From Fervidicoccus fontis Kam940 (GTDB lineage: Archaea; Thermoproteota; Thermoprotei_A; Sulfolobales; Fervidicoccaceae): a stretch of 64,000 nucleotides of DNA. Positions 16,642 through 26,795 of this stretch are shown here, piece after piece. The notes beneath the pieces are model-generated. The model ran no database searches. It had not been told where the DNA came from and saw only the letters and a list, made by a program, of their open reading frames with translations. Numbering within the stretch: the stretch's first letter is position 1; each line of letters opens with the position of its first letter. Where the stretch lies: the NCBI RefSeq assembly GCF_000258425.1, contig NC_017461.1, forward strand, positions 496,001 through 560,000, written 5' to 3'. A program made the translations under genes and the position numbers.

Positions 16642-18532
16642 GCTCTAACACCACTCTTTTTTCTCTTTTCTCCAAAATCAACTTTATTGATTTCTTTACT
16701 TCATCAATTGTAATAGGTCTTCCATTATATTTCACAATAGATTTTTCAATATTTATACCGCTGCTCATTTTTACAAGCTTGCTTATTAGAGAATCATACG
16801 TATAATCTATTGCAATAATATCTTCACTAATTTTTAAGTATTTTTTGACCTCCTCAGACGGGAATGGCCACAGCATCTTCACATTGATATAAGCACCATT
16901 CATTCCCTCGCTCTTGAGCTCTTTTATAGCCTCAACAGAAGCTCCCTTTACACTCCCCCATCCTAATAGAAGGAAGTCAAAATTTTCACTTCCGTATATG
17001 CTTAGTTTTTTATCTTCAGGAGTTTCTTTACTGACGAGCTCAAGCTTCTTAATTCTCTTCTCATACATTTTCTTCCTGTTTTCAGGATCTTCAGATATAT
17101 GTCCAATTTCGTCGTGCTCATCGCCGGTGTACCACATAACGGAATTTGATCCTATGAAAGCCCTTGGTGATATAAGGCTACTTAAGTCAAATCTCTTGTA
17201 GTTTTTGGTATCGTTAACTATGATTCCCCTTTCAATACTGACTTTTTCAAGTTCTGGAATCGGTATTACGCTAAGTGTATTTGCTAAAAATTTATCTAGA
17301 AGATGTATCACAGGCAACTGGTATTTTTCAGCGATGTTGAAGGCCTCAATAGCGTCATAAAATGCTTCAGTATGATCCCCAGATGAAAGCACAACTCTTG
17401 CGAACTCTCCATGTCCGGAGAATATCGCAGTGAATAAATCTCCTTGACCTCCTCTAGTAGCCATACCAGTGCTTGGACCAGCCCTCTGATAGAATGTTAT
17501 GACAAGAGGAACCTCATTCATTCCAGCAAAAGATATAGATTCCGCCATCAAATCAAAACCTGGACCGCTAGTTGAAGTAGAGCTTCTAACTCCAGCTAAA
17601 GCGGCGCCTATTGCACTAGTTGCTGCAGCAATTTCGTCCTCTGTTTGCAATACAAGTAGGTTCCCTAAATTATTATCTTGGAACTTTGAATATGCGAGCC
17701 TTTCAAGTAGAAGGCATTCGTCTACTGCAGGAGTTATAGGATAATAGCTTTCGAACCTCTCTCCTCCTACGATTTTCCCTATTGCCACAATGTCATTCCC
17801 TGAAACAATAAGCCTTTTTGAACCTTTTAATTTTCCCGGTTCTAACTTAATATGAGCATTATTGGTTTTGACTATTTTACCAACTTCTTTTACAAGCTCT
17901 ATATTGTGCTGAACTCTATCTGACCTTCCTTTGAATTGAATTGAATAAGAATACATCAAATCGTCGAGATTTAATTCGAGAACTGACCAAACAGCTCCTA
18001 CCAATATAGAGCTGAGATATCTTGACATGTAGCTTAAAGGTAATTTATGCATCTCGGCGATTCTTCTTAAAATTTCATTGTAATTGAAGCTTACAAGCTT
18101 TATTTTTCTCTCATTCTCAAGAAAACTCAAAAGGGAAGAGACTTTATCCGAAATGCCCTTCTCTTCAAGCTCCTTGCTAATTTTTTCTCTTATGCTTTCT
18201 TCCAAGCTTACTATTTCGCTCAATTTTTTTTCTTCATCACTCTTATTATAGATTAAAATTCCTCCTTCTTCAACATCTTTGTAGTGTACAAATATTGTTT
18301 CTGCATCCAAAGAAGCTAGAAGCTGAACTGGATACCTTATACTTAAAGGGATTTCTGATGATTTTATTCTTATATGCGCATAGCTGTGTCTTCCAGCAAT
18401 ATTTGAAAAGTACTCCCTTTCCGCAATGACTCCATAGCCAGATCTACCCAATCCTCTTACTATCACACTCATCGATGTATCTATTCCCCCTCCTTGAGGA
18501 CCCCCCAAAATTATATTTATCTCGTCATTCAT
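16631..18532 (-). CDS. korA: 2-oxoacid:ferredoxin oxidoreductase, fused gamma-alpha subunit
   Basis: 633 residues. The N-terminal gamma domain (about 1-200; [20 protein letters not shown]) is fused to the alpha domain, which carries the substrate motif YPITP near residue 265 and the segments [12 protein letters not shown] and RGGQGDL. This fusion is typical of Sulfolobales-type StKOR. The YPITPxxDE context fits a broad 2-oxoacid specificity. The leader contains AGAGGG shortly before the ATG, and CTATAAAAGC about 75 nt upstream may be its TATA box. Confidence 0.93.
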   Translation of the reverse strand: MNDEINIILGGPQGGGIDTSMSVIVRGLGRSGYGVIAEREYFSNIAGRHSYAHIRIKSSEIPLSIRYPVQLLASLDAETIFVHYKDVEEGGILIYNKSDEEKKLSEIVSLEESIREKISKELEEKGISDKVSSLLSFLENERKIKLVSFNYNEILRRIAEMHKLPLSYMSRYLSSILVGAVWSVLELNLDDLMYSYSIQFKGRSDRVQHNIELVKEVGKIVKTNNAHIKLEPGKLKGSKRLIVSGNDIVAIGKIVGGERFESYYPITPAVDECLLLERLAYSKFQDNNLGNLLVLQTEDEIAAATSAIGAALAGVRSSTSTSGPGFDLMAESISFAGMNEVPLVITFYQRAGPSTGMATRGGQGDLFTAIFSGHGEFARVVLSSGDHTEAFYDAIEAFNIAEKYQLPVIHLLDKFLANTLSVIPIPELEKVSIERGIIVNDTKNYKRFDLSSLISPRAFIGSNSVMWYTGDEHDEIGHISEDPENRKKMYEKRIKKLELVSKETPEDKKLSIYGSENFDFLLLGWGSVKGASVEAIKELKSEGMNGAYINVKMLWPFPSEEVKKYLKISEDIIAIDYTYDSLISKLVKMSSGINIEKSIVKYNGRPITIDEVKKSIKLILEKREKRVVLEHGA

Positions 18533-18837
18533 CTTAGATGCCCTCTTTTATGTGTTGTGCGTTTTTTCTCTAACCTTAGACAAAGATTGAAAAGTAGCTT
18601 TTATAGATTTTTTTCTATATGTATACAATCATTACCACCAACATTTCGCTACGGCAACCTTATTTTGCATTCCTGATTTTTTTGAAGGACATTAATAAAT
18701 AAATTTATATTCTGAACTAAGGATAAATTGAAAAATAATTTTTCATCTTTTTTGTTAAAAAATAGAAAATTTTTCAAAAAAGAGATTATTTGAGATGTAT
18801 TTTATTTTCAATTTTCAGAAAAAGAAGCTTTCGTGTT
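18533..18837. other. Intergenic region between korA and guaA (305 bp)
   Basis: Very AT-rich. The right-hand side of korA carries its likely promoter (TATA-like CTATAAAAG on the minus strand around 18600-18612). Towards guaA there are several T tracts that could end guaA transcription. No open frame, tRNA or clear hairpin was found. Confidence 0.5.
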
Positions 18838-20406
18838 TTAACAAGGCTCAATAGTGCTTGGCGGCTTAGAAGTTATTGCATATGTCACCATCGTCACGCT
18901 TTTAATAGATCCCGTGATCTTCTTAACAATTTCATCTAAAATTTCATATGGCATCCTAACATAGTTAGCCGTCATGCCGTCAGTGCTTTCTACTATTCTT
19001 ATAGTCACTATATAGCCGTAGCTCCTTGAATCGCCTTTTACTCCAACCCATTTATCCTCGCCAACTGTAGCAAATGCCTGCCAAACTTTTTCGTAAAGTC
19101 CATACTTCTTCAACACATCTTCTACTATTTTTGAGGATTTTTTTGCCACTTCTAGCTTTTCCCTAGAGAATTTTCCGATCACCCTTACCGCAAGTCCTGG
19201 ACCAGGAAAAGGATGTCTCTTGATTAAAGTCTCAGGCACTCCGAGAATAGTTCCAATTTTCCTGACTTCATCTTTGTATAGGAATTTTAAAGGCTCTATG
19301 ATTTTTACCTTCTCTTTAAACCAATCAGGTAATCCGCCTACGTTGTGATGGCTTTTTATCACTGCAGCTGAACCCTGAGTCTTTCCGCTTTCAACTACAT
19401 CGGGGTATGTTGTTCCCTGCACGAAATATCTTATCCCTTCTTTTTCAATGATCTCTTCAAATATCTTCGCAAATTCTTCCCCAATGATCCTTCTCCTTTC
19501 TTCACAGTCTGAAATCCCTTCAAGCCTATTTAGAAATCTCTCCTCCGCATCTATCACTAATGGCTTAAGCTCTAAAAAATTGAGCATTTCGATGACTTCT
19601 TCTTTTTCCCCTTCTCTTAAAAGTCCATGGTCTACAAAAGCAGTGATCAGCCTGTCACCGAATATTTTTTTAGCTATTATGGCAGAAACTGTAGAATCTA
19701 TCCCGCCACTTACAGCGACCAAAGCTTTACCATCGTCACTAACTTCCTTTCTCAAGCCCTCAATAATGCTATTTACGTATATCTCAGGTCTCCAATTTCT
19801 TTCGACCGATGAGAGCTCCAGAAAGTTCTCAAACAATATTACGCCTTTAGGAGTATGTACTACTTCTGGATGAAACTGTACTCCATAGATAACTTTTCCG
19901 TTTAAATCTAGCTTTAATGCAGCTATATATCCATTTTCAGAAACAGATATTACTTCTGAGTTCTGAGGGGGTTTAGATACGCAGTCTCCGTGACTCATCC
20001 AAACTTTTTCCTCATTGTTCCATCCTTTAAACAGAGGATCATTTTTAAGGATTTTTACCTTTGTCTCTCCATATTCACCGCAATCGTGGTTCACTTTGCC
20101 CCCGAAGTAATAAGAAAGGATTTGAAGACCGAAACATATTCCTAAAACAGTTCCATTAAAAGATCTTATAGCATCAATCGCCTTTTCAAGACTTTCTTTG
20201 CTGAAATTTTCAATGCTCATGTGACTGCCTGAGAGGATCATGGATTTAAAGCTATTAATTTCGATGTCATTCAGCCTGTTATACGGCACAATAATCGTAA
20301 ATGCTCCAAGTTCCCTGATCCTTCTTGATATTAAATGCGTATATTGTCCTCCGAAGTCTATAATAAGCACGCTACTTTCTTTTGTGCTCAATTTCGCCCC
20401 ACTCAT
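18838..20406 (-). CDS. guaA: GMP synthase (glutamine-hydrolysing), fused
   Basis: About 522 residues with the full bacterial-type order. The class I glutamine amidotransferase domain has nucleophile Cys91 in GICFGLQI and GVQFHPEV for the catalytic His/Glu pair; the ATP-pyrophosphatase loop SGGIDSTV follows near residue 220, then the GMPS dimerisation domain (GPGLAVRVIG, ending in STIEPC). It converts XMP to GMP. Many archaea split this enzyme in two; here it is one chain. ATG 20406 (MSGAKLSTK) is preferred to a GTG four codons earlier. Divergent from purA. Confidence 0.95.
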   Translation of the reverse strand: MSGAKLSTKESSVLIIDFGGQYTHLISRRIRELGAFTIIVPYNRLNDIEINSFKSMILSGSHMSIENFSKESLEKAIDAIRSFNGTVLGICFGLQILSYYFGGKVNHDCGEYGETKVKILKNDPLFKGWNNEEKVWMSHGDCVSKPPQNSEVISVSENGYIAALKLDLNGKVIYGVQFHPEVVHTPKGVILFENFLELSSVERNWRPEIYVNSIIEGLRKEVSDDGKALVAVSGGIDSTVSAIIAKKIFGDRLITAFVDHGLLREGEKEEVIEMLNFLELKPLVIDAEERFLNRLEGISDCEERRRIIGEEFAKIFEEIIEKEGIRYFVQGTTYPDVVESGKTQGSAAVIKSHHNVGGLPDWFKEKVKIIEPLKFLYKDEVRKIGTILGVPETLIKRHPFPGPGLAVRVIGKFSREKLEVAKKSSKIVEDVLKKYGLYEKVWQAFATVGEDKWVGVKGDSRSYGYIVTIRIVESTDGMTANYVRMPYEILDEIVKKITGSIKSVTMVTYAITSKPPSTIEPC

Positions 20407-20585
20407 GAAAAAATGCACTATTCCCTTTAAAAAAGAAAATCATGCTTTTTTTCAGATTTATAAAGGTTTTATAATTTTTATAATTATATAAAAACAGAAC
20501 CGGCTTCATTTCTTTTCTAAGCCCTTTTCACTTTAAAATTATAATTTTGTATTGTCGACTTTTCCTCAATATGTCCAACAAAATG

Positions 20586-20640
20586 TTTTTAAATACAATA
20601 AATTTCTATGTTTAATGGTTTGAACTTTAAAAGAGGAAGA
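20586..20640 (+). promoter_or_regulatory. Putative purA promoter and ribosome site
   Basis: TATA-like TTTTTAAATA at 20586-20595 is centred 55 nt before the purA ATG. A start near 20616 would give a leader of about 30 nt containing GAGGAAGA (20633-20640), which ends 5 nt before the ATG. The A/T-rich block around 20465-20495 probably serves guaA on the other strand. Read by eye. Confidence 0.5.
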
Positions 20641-20645
20641 AGAAT

Positions 20646-21653
20646 ATGCTGACCGTTATCGTAGGGGGATTTTTCGGTGATGAAGGTAAGGGAAAAATAG
20701 CTGCTTATCTAGCTATAGCTGATAATTGCAGGTATGCTGTAAGAACAGGATCTATCAATGCTGGGCATACAGTTTACTTTGAGGGAAAAGCATACAAGCT
20801 CAGGAGCATACCATCTGGCTTTGTGAATAAAAGCACAGAGCTTCTCATAGCTCCTGGAGCGCTGATAAGACTAGATGTGCTTTGGAATGAGCTGAAAGAG
20901 CTTAATGTAAAAGAAAGAACCAAAATAGACTATAACGCAGGAATAATTGAAGAGAAGCATATAGAATTGGAGAAAAGGGACTCCGTGCTTACATCTATTG
21001 GTTCAACTTTCCAAGGCGTAGGTGCGGCAATGTCTGATAGGGTTCTCAGAAAGCTTAAACTGGCTAAGGATACAGAAGAACTAAGAGGTATGCTAATCGA
21101 TGTCTCTGAAAAAGTTAACTATGCTGTTGATAGCGGGGAAAATGTAATAATTGAGGGCACACAAGGGACTTTCCTATCGCTTTATCATGGAACATATCCT
21201 TATGTCACGAGCAGGGATACTACCGCATCAGGAATAATCTCTGAAGTTGGTATAGGTCCGAAAAAAGTAGGCGATGTGATTTTAGTTTTTAAATCTTTTG
21301 TAACAAGAGTTGGTGAAGGCCCTCTAGAAAATGAGATGAGCAAAGAGGAAGCCGAGAAGTTGGGTCTTGTTGAAAAGGGGACGGTGACGGGAAGGATGAG
21401 GAGAGTGGCCCCATTTAACGTAAACCTCGCTAAAAGGGCGATAATGCTTAACTCCGCTACACAAATAGCCATAACAAAAATTGACTGGCTGTTCAAAGAG
21501 GCATATGGTGTAAAGGAGTGGAGCAAACTTCCACCTGAAGCGAGGAAATGGATAGAGGGCTTAGAAGCTGAGCTGAAAGTGCCAATTACATTAGTTGGTA
21601 CAGGAGAAGACACTATGCAGGTAGTTGACAGAAGAAAGGAGGTCGGCTTGTAA
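20646..21653 (+). CDS. purA: Adenylosuccinate synthetase (short archaeal form)
   Basis: 335 residues, about 100 shorter than bacterial PurA, as usual for archaea. N-terminal P-loop-like [17 protein letters not shown] with the catalytic Asp, [10 protein letters not shown] with the catalytic His, and [21 protein letters not shown]. It joins IMP and aspartate with GTP to give adenylosuccinate, the first AMP-branch step; PurB encoded at 35077 completes it. Transcribed with the following FAD dehydrogenase gene and divergent from guaA, so the two branches from IMP start here side by side. Confidence 0.95.
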   Translation: MLTVIVGGFFGDEGKGKIAAYLAIADNCRYAVRTGSINAGHTVYFEGKAYKLRSIPSGFVNKSTELLIAPGALIRLDVLWNELKELNVKERTKIDYNAGIIEEKHIELEKRDSVLTSIGSTFQGVGAAMSDRVLRKLKLAKDTEELRGMLIDVSEKVNYAVDSGENVIIEGTQGTFLSLYHGTYPYVTSRDTTASGIISEVGIGPKKVGDVILVFKSFVTRVGEGPLENEMSKEEAEKLGLVEKGTVTGRMRRVAPFNVNLAKRAIMLNSATQIAITKIDWLFKEAYGVKEWSKLPPEARKWIEGLEAELKVPITLVGTGEDTMQVVDRRKEVGL

Positions 21654-21654
21654 C

Positions 21655-23079
21655 ATGAATGATTTTGATGTTGCGATTGTTGGAGCGGGTCCTGCAGGCT
21701 TGTTTGCTGCAATAGAGCTGGTAAAAACCGGAAGCGGAAAATTAAACATAGCTCTGATTGATAAAGGATTTAAGGTGGAGAAGAGAATATGCCCAATTAC
21801 TGTGAAAAGGGAAAAGAGCTTAGTATCTAACAATGACAGAAGCATTAACTGTCAGGCATGTCCAATTTGCCATATAATGTACGGCATTGGAGGTGCTGGC
21901 ACGCTTAGCAGTGGGATCATTAATTTGAGGCCCGATGTAGGCGGAGATCTTGACAAGCTTCTCGGAGACTGGATGAAGGCTGAAGAGCTTATAAACTATA
22001 TTGACAAGCTGTTCATGGAGTTCGGCGCACCGGAGGACAGCTTGATTGTTCCGAATGATAAAAAATCAAGGATAATAGAAAGGCTCGCAGCGAAGGCAGG
22101 AGCAAAATATATCCCGACGCCGCAGAGAGTTCTCGGAACAGATGTAATGGTAAAGGTGATAAGCAACATAACGGGTTTCCTAGAGAAGAACGAAGTAAAG
22201 ATCATGGAAGGCACCGATGTAAAAGATTTGAAAAAAGAAAATGGGCAGATTAAGCTAATTACGGATAAAGGGGAGATTTTTGCGAAAAAGGTCCTGCTCG
22301 CTCCTGGAAGGGGAGGGGCAAGATGGTTCCATGACTTAGCACAGAAAATAGGGATAGATATAGAGCCTGGTCCCCTAGATATCGGTGTGAGAGTGGAAAT
22401 ACCATACTATATAACAGAGCATATTACTAGCATAAACCATGACCCAAAAATAGTAATGTATACGAAGTTTTATGATGACAAAGTTAGAACATTTTGCACT
22501 AACCCACACGGCTTTGTTCTTAAGGAATATTATGATGACGGCACTGTAGGAGTGAACGGAGAGACTTACAAAAACTTAAAGTCAAAGAACACGAACTTTG
22601 CACTCCTAGTAACTTTAAAACTGACGGATCCGTATTCAGACGTCTTAGAATTTGGAAAATCCATAGCTAAAATGGCTACCAAGGTGGGAATGGGGAAGCC
22701 AATCGTTCAGAGAGTTGGAGATCTTGAGAAGGGAAGGAGGAGCACTTGGGAGAGAATTGGCAGGAGTGTAATTACTCCAACGCTCAAATCCGTAACGCCA
22801 GGAGACATAAGCTTAATTTTGCCTTATAGGGTTGTCTCAAACATTCTTGAAGCTTTAAGCAGGCTCGAAGAAGTTTATCCGGGTGTCTCATCTCCTCAGA
22901 CTCTGCTCTATGCTCCAGAGATCAAGTATTACGGAGTAAAAGCAAAAGTCACGCCTTCACTTGAAACCAATATAGATAACATTTACGTCGCAGGCGATGG
23001 AGCAGGACTTTCTAGAGGAATAAATGTAGCAGCTTCTACCGGAGTAATTGCTGCCAGAGCGATATTAGGTATTTTATAA
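21655..23079 (+). CDS. FAD-dependent dehydrogenase (COG2509-like)
   Basis: 474 residues. Dinucleotide-binding VGAGPAGLFAAIEL at the N-terminus, a cysteine set (Cys46, then CQACPIC at 66-72), IMYGIGGAGTLSSG, and a C-terminal FAD segment VAGDGAGLSRGINVAAS. The pattern matches uncharacterised FAD dehydrogenases of the COG2509 type (from memory). The four cysteines could hold an Fe-S cluster or zinc. AGGAGGT lies 11 nt before ATG 21655, one base after the purA stop; longer frames start inside purA and are unlikely. Co-transcription with purA is unexplained: no known purine step needs it. Confidence 0.8.
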   Translation: MNDFDVAIVGAGPAGLFAAIELVKTGSGKLNIALIDKGFKVEKRICPITVKREKSLVSNNDRSINCQACPICHIMYGIGGAGTLSSGIINLRPDVGGDLDKLLGDWMKAEELINYIDKLFMEFGAPEDSLIVPNDKKSRIIERLAAKAGAKYIPTPQRVLGTDVMVKVISNITGFLEKNEVKIMEGTDVKDLKKENGQIKLITDKGEIFAKKVLLAPGRGGARWFHDLAQKIGIDIEPGPLDIGVRVEIPYYITEHITSINHDPKIVMYTKFYDDKVRTFCTNPHGFVLKEYYDDGTVGVNGETYKNLKSKNTNFALLVTLKLTDPYSDVLEFGKSIAKMATKVGMGKPIVQRVGDLEKGRRSTWERIGRSVITPTLKSVTPGDISLILPYRVVSNILEALSRLEEVYPGVSSPQTLLYAPEIKYYGVKAKVTPSLETNIDNIYVAGDGAGLSRGINVAASTGVIAARAILGIL

Positions 23080-23271
23080 GTTTAAAATTTTTTAGAAAAT
23101 TTTTGGCTTATTTTTAAAAAAATCATTACAAATGATTTGCTTTATTTCTTTAATTCTAAATTATAATTATAGCAATTCATTTACTTTGATCTCTTTTTTC
23201 TAATATTATTTTTATTATTTCATCTTAATGGTAAATTACTTATTGAAATTAAATATGCAGAGGAAATAAAA

Positions 23272-24009
23272 ATGGAACCATCATTTTTTCCTATATATGT
23301 TGGGAAGAGCAAGAATATTTATAAACATCCTTATGATGAAAAACTCCTGATAATGGAGTTTAAAGACGATGTAACAGCTGGAGATGGCGCTATTCGAACG
23401 ATAGCTCCTCATAAGGGAATAATTAATGCGAGGACCAGCCATTTCTTTTTCAAATTGCTGGAAGGGAAAGGTTTAAAAACCCATATGGTAGAATTTAACG
23501 GCAACAACAAAATGATAGTAAAAAGGTTGAAAATGATCCCTATAGAATTCATCGCAAGGAACTACGCGTATGGATCCCTTCTCAAGCGATTGCCTCTTTT
23601 CAAATTAATGCAACCCCTGGATCCTCCTTTAATAGAGTTTCACTATAAAGATGACAGCCTACATGATCCTCTAATTACGCATGATGATATAATCCTTTCG
23701 GGTCTTTTAACAAAAGGACAATTGGGAAAAATAGTCAGTATAACTGCAGATATCAATATGATATTAAGAACCTTTCTCGAAGAAAAAGGATTGAAGCTAG
23801 TAGATATAAAGCTTGAATATGGTTTCGATGAAAACGGCGAGATAATACTTGCTGATGAAATTACAGGCGATGGATTCAGAGTAGTCGATGAAAGAGGAAA
23901 TCATCTGGATAAGGAGATCTTCAGAAAGACTAAGGATGTAAAGTTACTTATAGAATCCTATATGAAGCTCGCCAGTATATTAGGTATAGATTTAAGCGAC
24001 ATTAAGTAA
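23272..24009 (+). CDS. purC: SAICAR synthetase
   Basis: 245 residues, normal length. VGKSKNIYKHPYD (ATP-binding start), FKDDVTAGDGA, VKRLKMIPIEFIARNYA and LADEITGDGFRVVD are the family hallmarks. It condenses CAIR with aspartate. It follows a 192-bp AT-rich gap that must hold the promoter of the long purine operon; GAGGAAATAAAA precedes the ATG. The next gene starts within 20 nt, and the run continues almost without gaps to 37487. Confidence 0.95.
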   Translation: MEPSFFPIYVGKSKNIYKHPYDEKLLIMEFKDDVTAGDGAIRTIAPHKGIINARTSHFFFKLLEGKGLKTHMVEFNGNNKMIVKRLKMIPIEFIARNYAYGSLLKRLPLFKLMQPLDPPLIEFHYKDDSLHDPLITHDDIILSGLLTKGQLGKIVSITADINMILRTFLEEKGLKLVDIKLEYGFDENGEIILADEITGDGFRVVDERGNHLDKEIFRKTKDVKLLIESYMKLASILGIDLSDIK

Positions 24010-24026
24010 GAGGGATGTATTTAGAA

Positions 24027-25286
24027 ATGCCATTGGGATTTTTGGGATTGGTCGCATTTGAAAATGACTGGGACATTTTTCCATATGCATCATATGGTTT
24101 GCTTGCATTGCAACACAGGGGTGGAGAAAGACAGATCATATGCGGAGATTTCAAGGGTTCACTTAAATGCATGAACCTTAATGAATATGAAAGTGATAAA
24201 AATGAAATTAAAATGAGCTTTATAGCTGCAACAATGAACGGAACCTCTGGAAGCATTGAGGAAGTTCAGCTAGATGGCGAAAAAATTATAGCTATATCTG
24301 AATATGAAAGAGATACTCTCAGAGACTTGCTTAGTGAGATTATCAAGCTTAAGGATGAGAAAGTCACTAAACTTAAAAAATTAATAGATGAATACAGCGA
24401 ACATGAAGTCCCATCTTTCATGGCAATTACTAATAGAAACGAAGTAATAGTGTGGAGAAGCCCAAACGGAATTACACCTTTGTCCATAGGCAACTATGGA
24501 TTTGACATGGTTCTTTTCTCCTCGGAAACATCAGCAATAGATGTTTTAGACTGCGATTTCAGAAAGCACTTAATTCCTGGAGAGGTTGCGTACGCTTCTC
24601 CAAAAATTTTCAAGATCTTCAAAGGTAAAAACTCAAAAGAAAAAGGATCCATATGCCTCTTCGAGCTATTATATACAGCGAGACACGACTCAATAATTGA
24701 TGGAGTTCCTGTATATGATTTCAGAAAGGAACTTGGAAAAGAACTTGCTTTAAACTTTTCTCATGATGTCGATATAGTAGTCGGCGTCCCCGAAACTGCA
24801 TACCCTTATGCTATAGGGTTTTCACAGGCGATAAGAAAGCCGTTTGAACTAAGCTTTATTCCAACTGCAGGAAGGATGAGGTCTATGCTTAAAGCTTCAG
24901 GGATAGAAAGGCTGATCGCCGTCCACTTGAAAATGAACCCTGTAAAAAGCGCAATGGAGGGAAAAAGGATCGCGCTAATAGATGATAGTATGGTAACCGG
25001 GTCAACTATAAAGACTGTTTCGCAAATACTGAGGAATAGAGTTGGCGTGGAGGAGATACATCTTTTAATAGCCAGCCCCAAAATTGTTTCAAGTTGCCCA
25101 TACAGGATCTTTCCACTAGAGGAGAGGAATCTCATCGCTTCTAACTTGGAAGATACAAATATTACAAGATATCTTGATGTTGATAGCCTTACATGGCTAA
25201 GCAATGAAAGCGTTAAAAAAGTAGCAGATAAGTACGGAATAAGTTTCTGCGATAGGTGTTTTAACAAAAATTCTGAGGTGCTCTGA
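24027..25286 (+). CDS. PurF paralogue lacking the catalytic N-terminal cysteine
   Basis: About 419 residues. The N-terminal glutaminase fold is recognisable (GLLALQHRGGERQI, VVWRSPNGITPLSIG), but the MCGI start of active PurF is replaced by MPLGFLGL: leucine stands where the nucleophilic cysteine should be. The phosphoribosyltransferase half keeps the PRPP loop ALIDDSMVTGST and a C-terminal CDRCF resembling the cluster cysteines of PurF. It may make phosphoribosylamine from free ammonia, or regulate the true PurF at 31555. ATG 24027 sits 12 nt after GAGGG; ATG 24015 is adjacent to it and less likely. Confidence 0.85.
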   Translation: MPLGFLGLVAFENDWDIFPYASYGLLALQHRGGERQIICGDFKGSLKCMNLNEYESDKNEIKMSFIAATMNGTSGSIEEVQLDGEKIIAISEYERDTLRDLLSEIIKLKDEKVTKLKKLIDEYSEHEVPSFMAITNRNEVIVWRSPNGITPLSIGNYGFDMVLFSSETSAIDVLDCDFRKHLIPGEVAYASPKIFKIFKGKNSKEKGSICLFELLYTARHDSIIDGVPVYDFRKELGKELALNFSHDVDIVVGVPETAYPYAIGFSQAIRKPFELSFIPTAGRMRSMLKASGIERLIAVHLKMNPVKSAMEGKRIALIDDSMVTGSTIKTVSQILRNRVGVEEIHLLIASPKIVSSCPYRIFPLEERNLIASNLEDTNITRYLDVDSLTWLSNESVKKVADKYGISFCDRCFNKNSEVL

Positions 25287-25289
25287 AAA

Positions 25290-26795
25290 ATGAGGGTTTT
25301 AATTGTTGGATCAGGCGCTAGAGAGCATGCGCTGGCGAAGCTTTTCATGGATAGTACTATGCTTTCAAGAATTTACGTTTTTGCTGATTATTTAAATCCT
25401 GGCCTAAAAAGGGAGACTGAGAAAACAGGAGGTAGTATTGTTATAATGAATACGAATAATGCTGAAACTGTGAGAGAGAAAGCTAAGGAGGTAAATCCAG
25501 ACTTAATAGTAATAGGAGGGGAGGAACCCCTTTTCATGGGAGTTTCCGATGCTTTAAGAGAAGAGGGTTTTTTTGTTTTTGGAGCATCTAGAAAGAACGC
25601 AATGATCGAGCAAAGCAAAGTTTTTGCAAGATCATTCATGTGGAGGAATGAGATACCTGGTAGGCTTTTCTTCCAAGCATTTAAGGATCTTAGCGAAGCA
25701 GAAGAATTTATGAAATATGCAGGTGATGTCGTAGTTAAGCCTGCTAGACAAGCAGGAGGGAAGGGAGTTAGGGTTATAAGAGATACTAAAGCTTATCTTT
25801 CCGAAGAAAAGAGCTCTGTAAAGATGAAAGTTGCGGAAGATGTTTACAAGCAGCTTAGCGGATATGATGATATCGATTATAAAATACTTCTTGAGCAGAG
25901 AGCTGAAGGTGTTGAATATACTTTGCATGTTATCTCTGATGGATTTTATTCGATACCTCTTCCAATAATTCAGGATCATGCCCACGCTTTTGAATATGAC
26001 ATAGGACCTGAAACTGGAGGTATGGGGTGCATTTCTGGTCCGGGCATGTATCCGCCTTTTCTAACAAAAGAGGAGTTCAACAAAACAAAGGAAATTGTTG
26101 AAAAAGTTCTGGAGAACTTGAAGAAGGAGACAAAGGAACCATACGTTGGCGTTTTGGCAGGACAGATGATGTTAACTTGGGTATGGGGACCTACTGTGAT
26201 CGAATTCTACAGCAGATTTGGAGATCCTGAAATTAGTGCCTTATTGCCGTTAGTAGAGGGAGACTTCTTAGAATTCGTTGATAAAGCATCAAGAGAAAAG
26301 CTATCGAGTGCTAGCTTGAAATTCAAAGATGATGTTTCTGTAGTAGTTAAAGCAATAGCTCCGTTGGGTTATCCTTTATATAGAAATGAAGCATCAAACC
26401 ATCCTATCACTATTGATGAGAAAAAGATTAGGAACCTCGGTTGCGAAGCTCTATACGGAAGTGTCGAACAAAAAGATGGAAAAATGCTGACAAAAGGGTC
26501 AAGAGCTATTGAGATAGTTTGCTACGACAGCAAATATGAAGTTGCATATGAAAAAAGCGAAAAAGCTTCAAATCTTATAGAAGCTGAAGATGGGTGGCCA
26601 CTTTTTTACAGAAGCGACATAGGCTCGCTGAGCATGATAAGAGAAAGAACTAAAGTCGCTGAGAGGATGAGGAGGGCATACAAATATAGAGAGAAAAAGG
26701 GGTTGCTTGGAGAGTTCTTTGTTTGGTTGCCTGAGAAAGGGATCATTTCTAACCCATTATTAGGATTTAAAAAGGTGAGCGAAAGTGAGAAATAG
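25290..26795 (+). CDS. purD: Phosphoribosylamine-glycine ligase (GAR synthetase)
   Basis: 501 residues, longer than bacterial PurD (about 430) but usual for crenarchaea. Starts MRVLIVGSGAREHALAKLF. ATP-grasp motifs VVKPARQAGGKGVRVI and DIGPETGGMGCISGPGMYP, plus a metal-binding FYSRFGDPEIS, are in place. It joins glycine to phosphoribosylamine. It begins 3 nt after the PurF paralogue, which supplies or influences its unstable substrate, an order that may help channel phosphoribosylamine. GAGGTG lies near the start. Confidence 0.94.
   Translation: MRVLIVGSGAREHALAKLFMDSTMLSRIYVFADYLNPGLKRETEKTGGSIVIMNTNNAETVREKAKEVNPDLIVIGGEEPLFMGVSDALREEGFFVFGASRKNAMIEQSKVFARSFMWRNEIPGRLFFQAFKDLSEAEEFMKYAGDVVVKPARQAGGKGVRVIRDTKAYLSEEKSSVKMKVAEDVYKQLSGYDDIDYKILLEQRAEGVEYTLHVISDGFYSIPLPIIQDHAHAFEYDIGPETGGMGCISGPGMYPPFLTKEEFNKTKEIVEKVLENLKKETKEPYVGVLAGQMMLTWVWGPTVIEFYSRFGDPEISALLPLVEGDFLEFVDKASREKLSSASLKFKDDVSVVVKAIAPLGYPLYRNEASNHPITIDEKKIRNLGCEALYGSVEQKDGKMLTKGSRAIEIVCYDSKYEVAYEKSEKASNLIEAEDGWPLFYRSDIGSLSMIRERTKVAERMRRAYKYREKKGLLGEFFVWLPEKGIISNPLLGFKKVSESEK

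Noticed and set aside
19448-19873. 141-codon plus-strand open frame opposite guaA
   Set aside because: Codon-for-codon shadow of the guaA gene; serine-rich with no domain.
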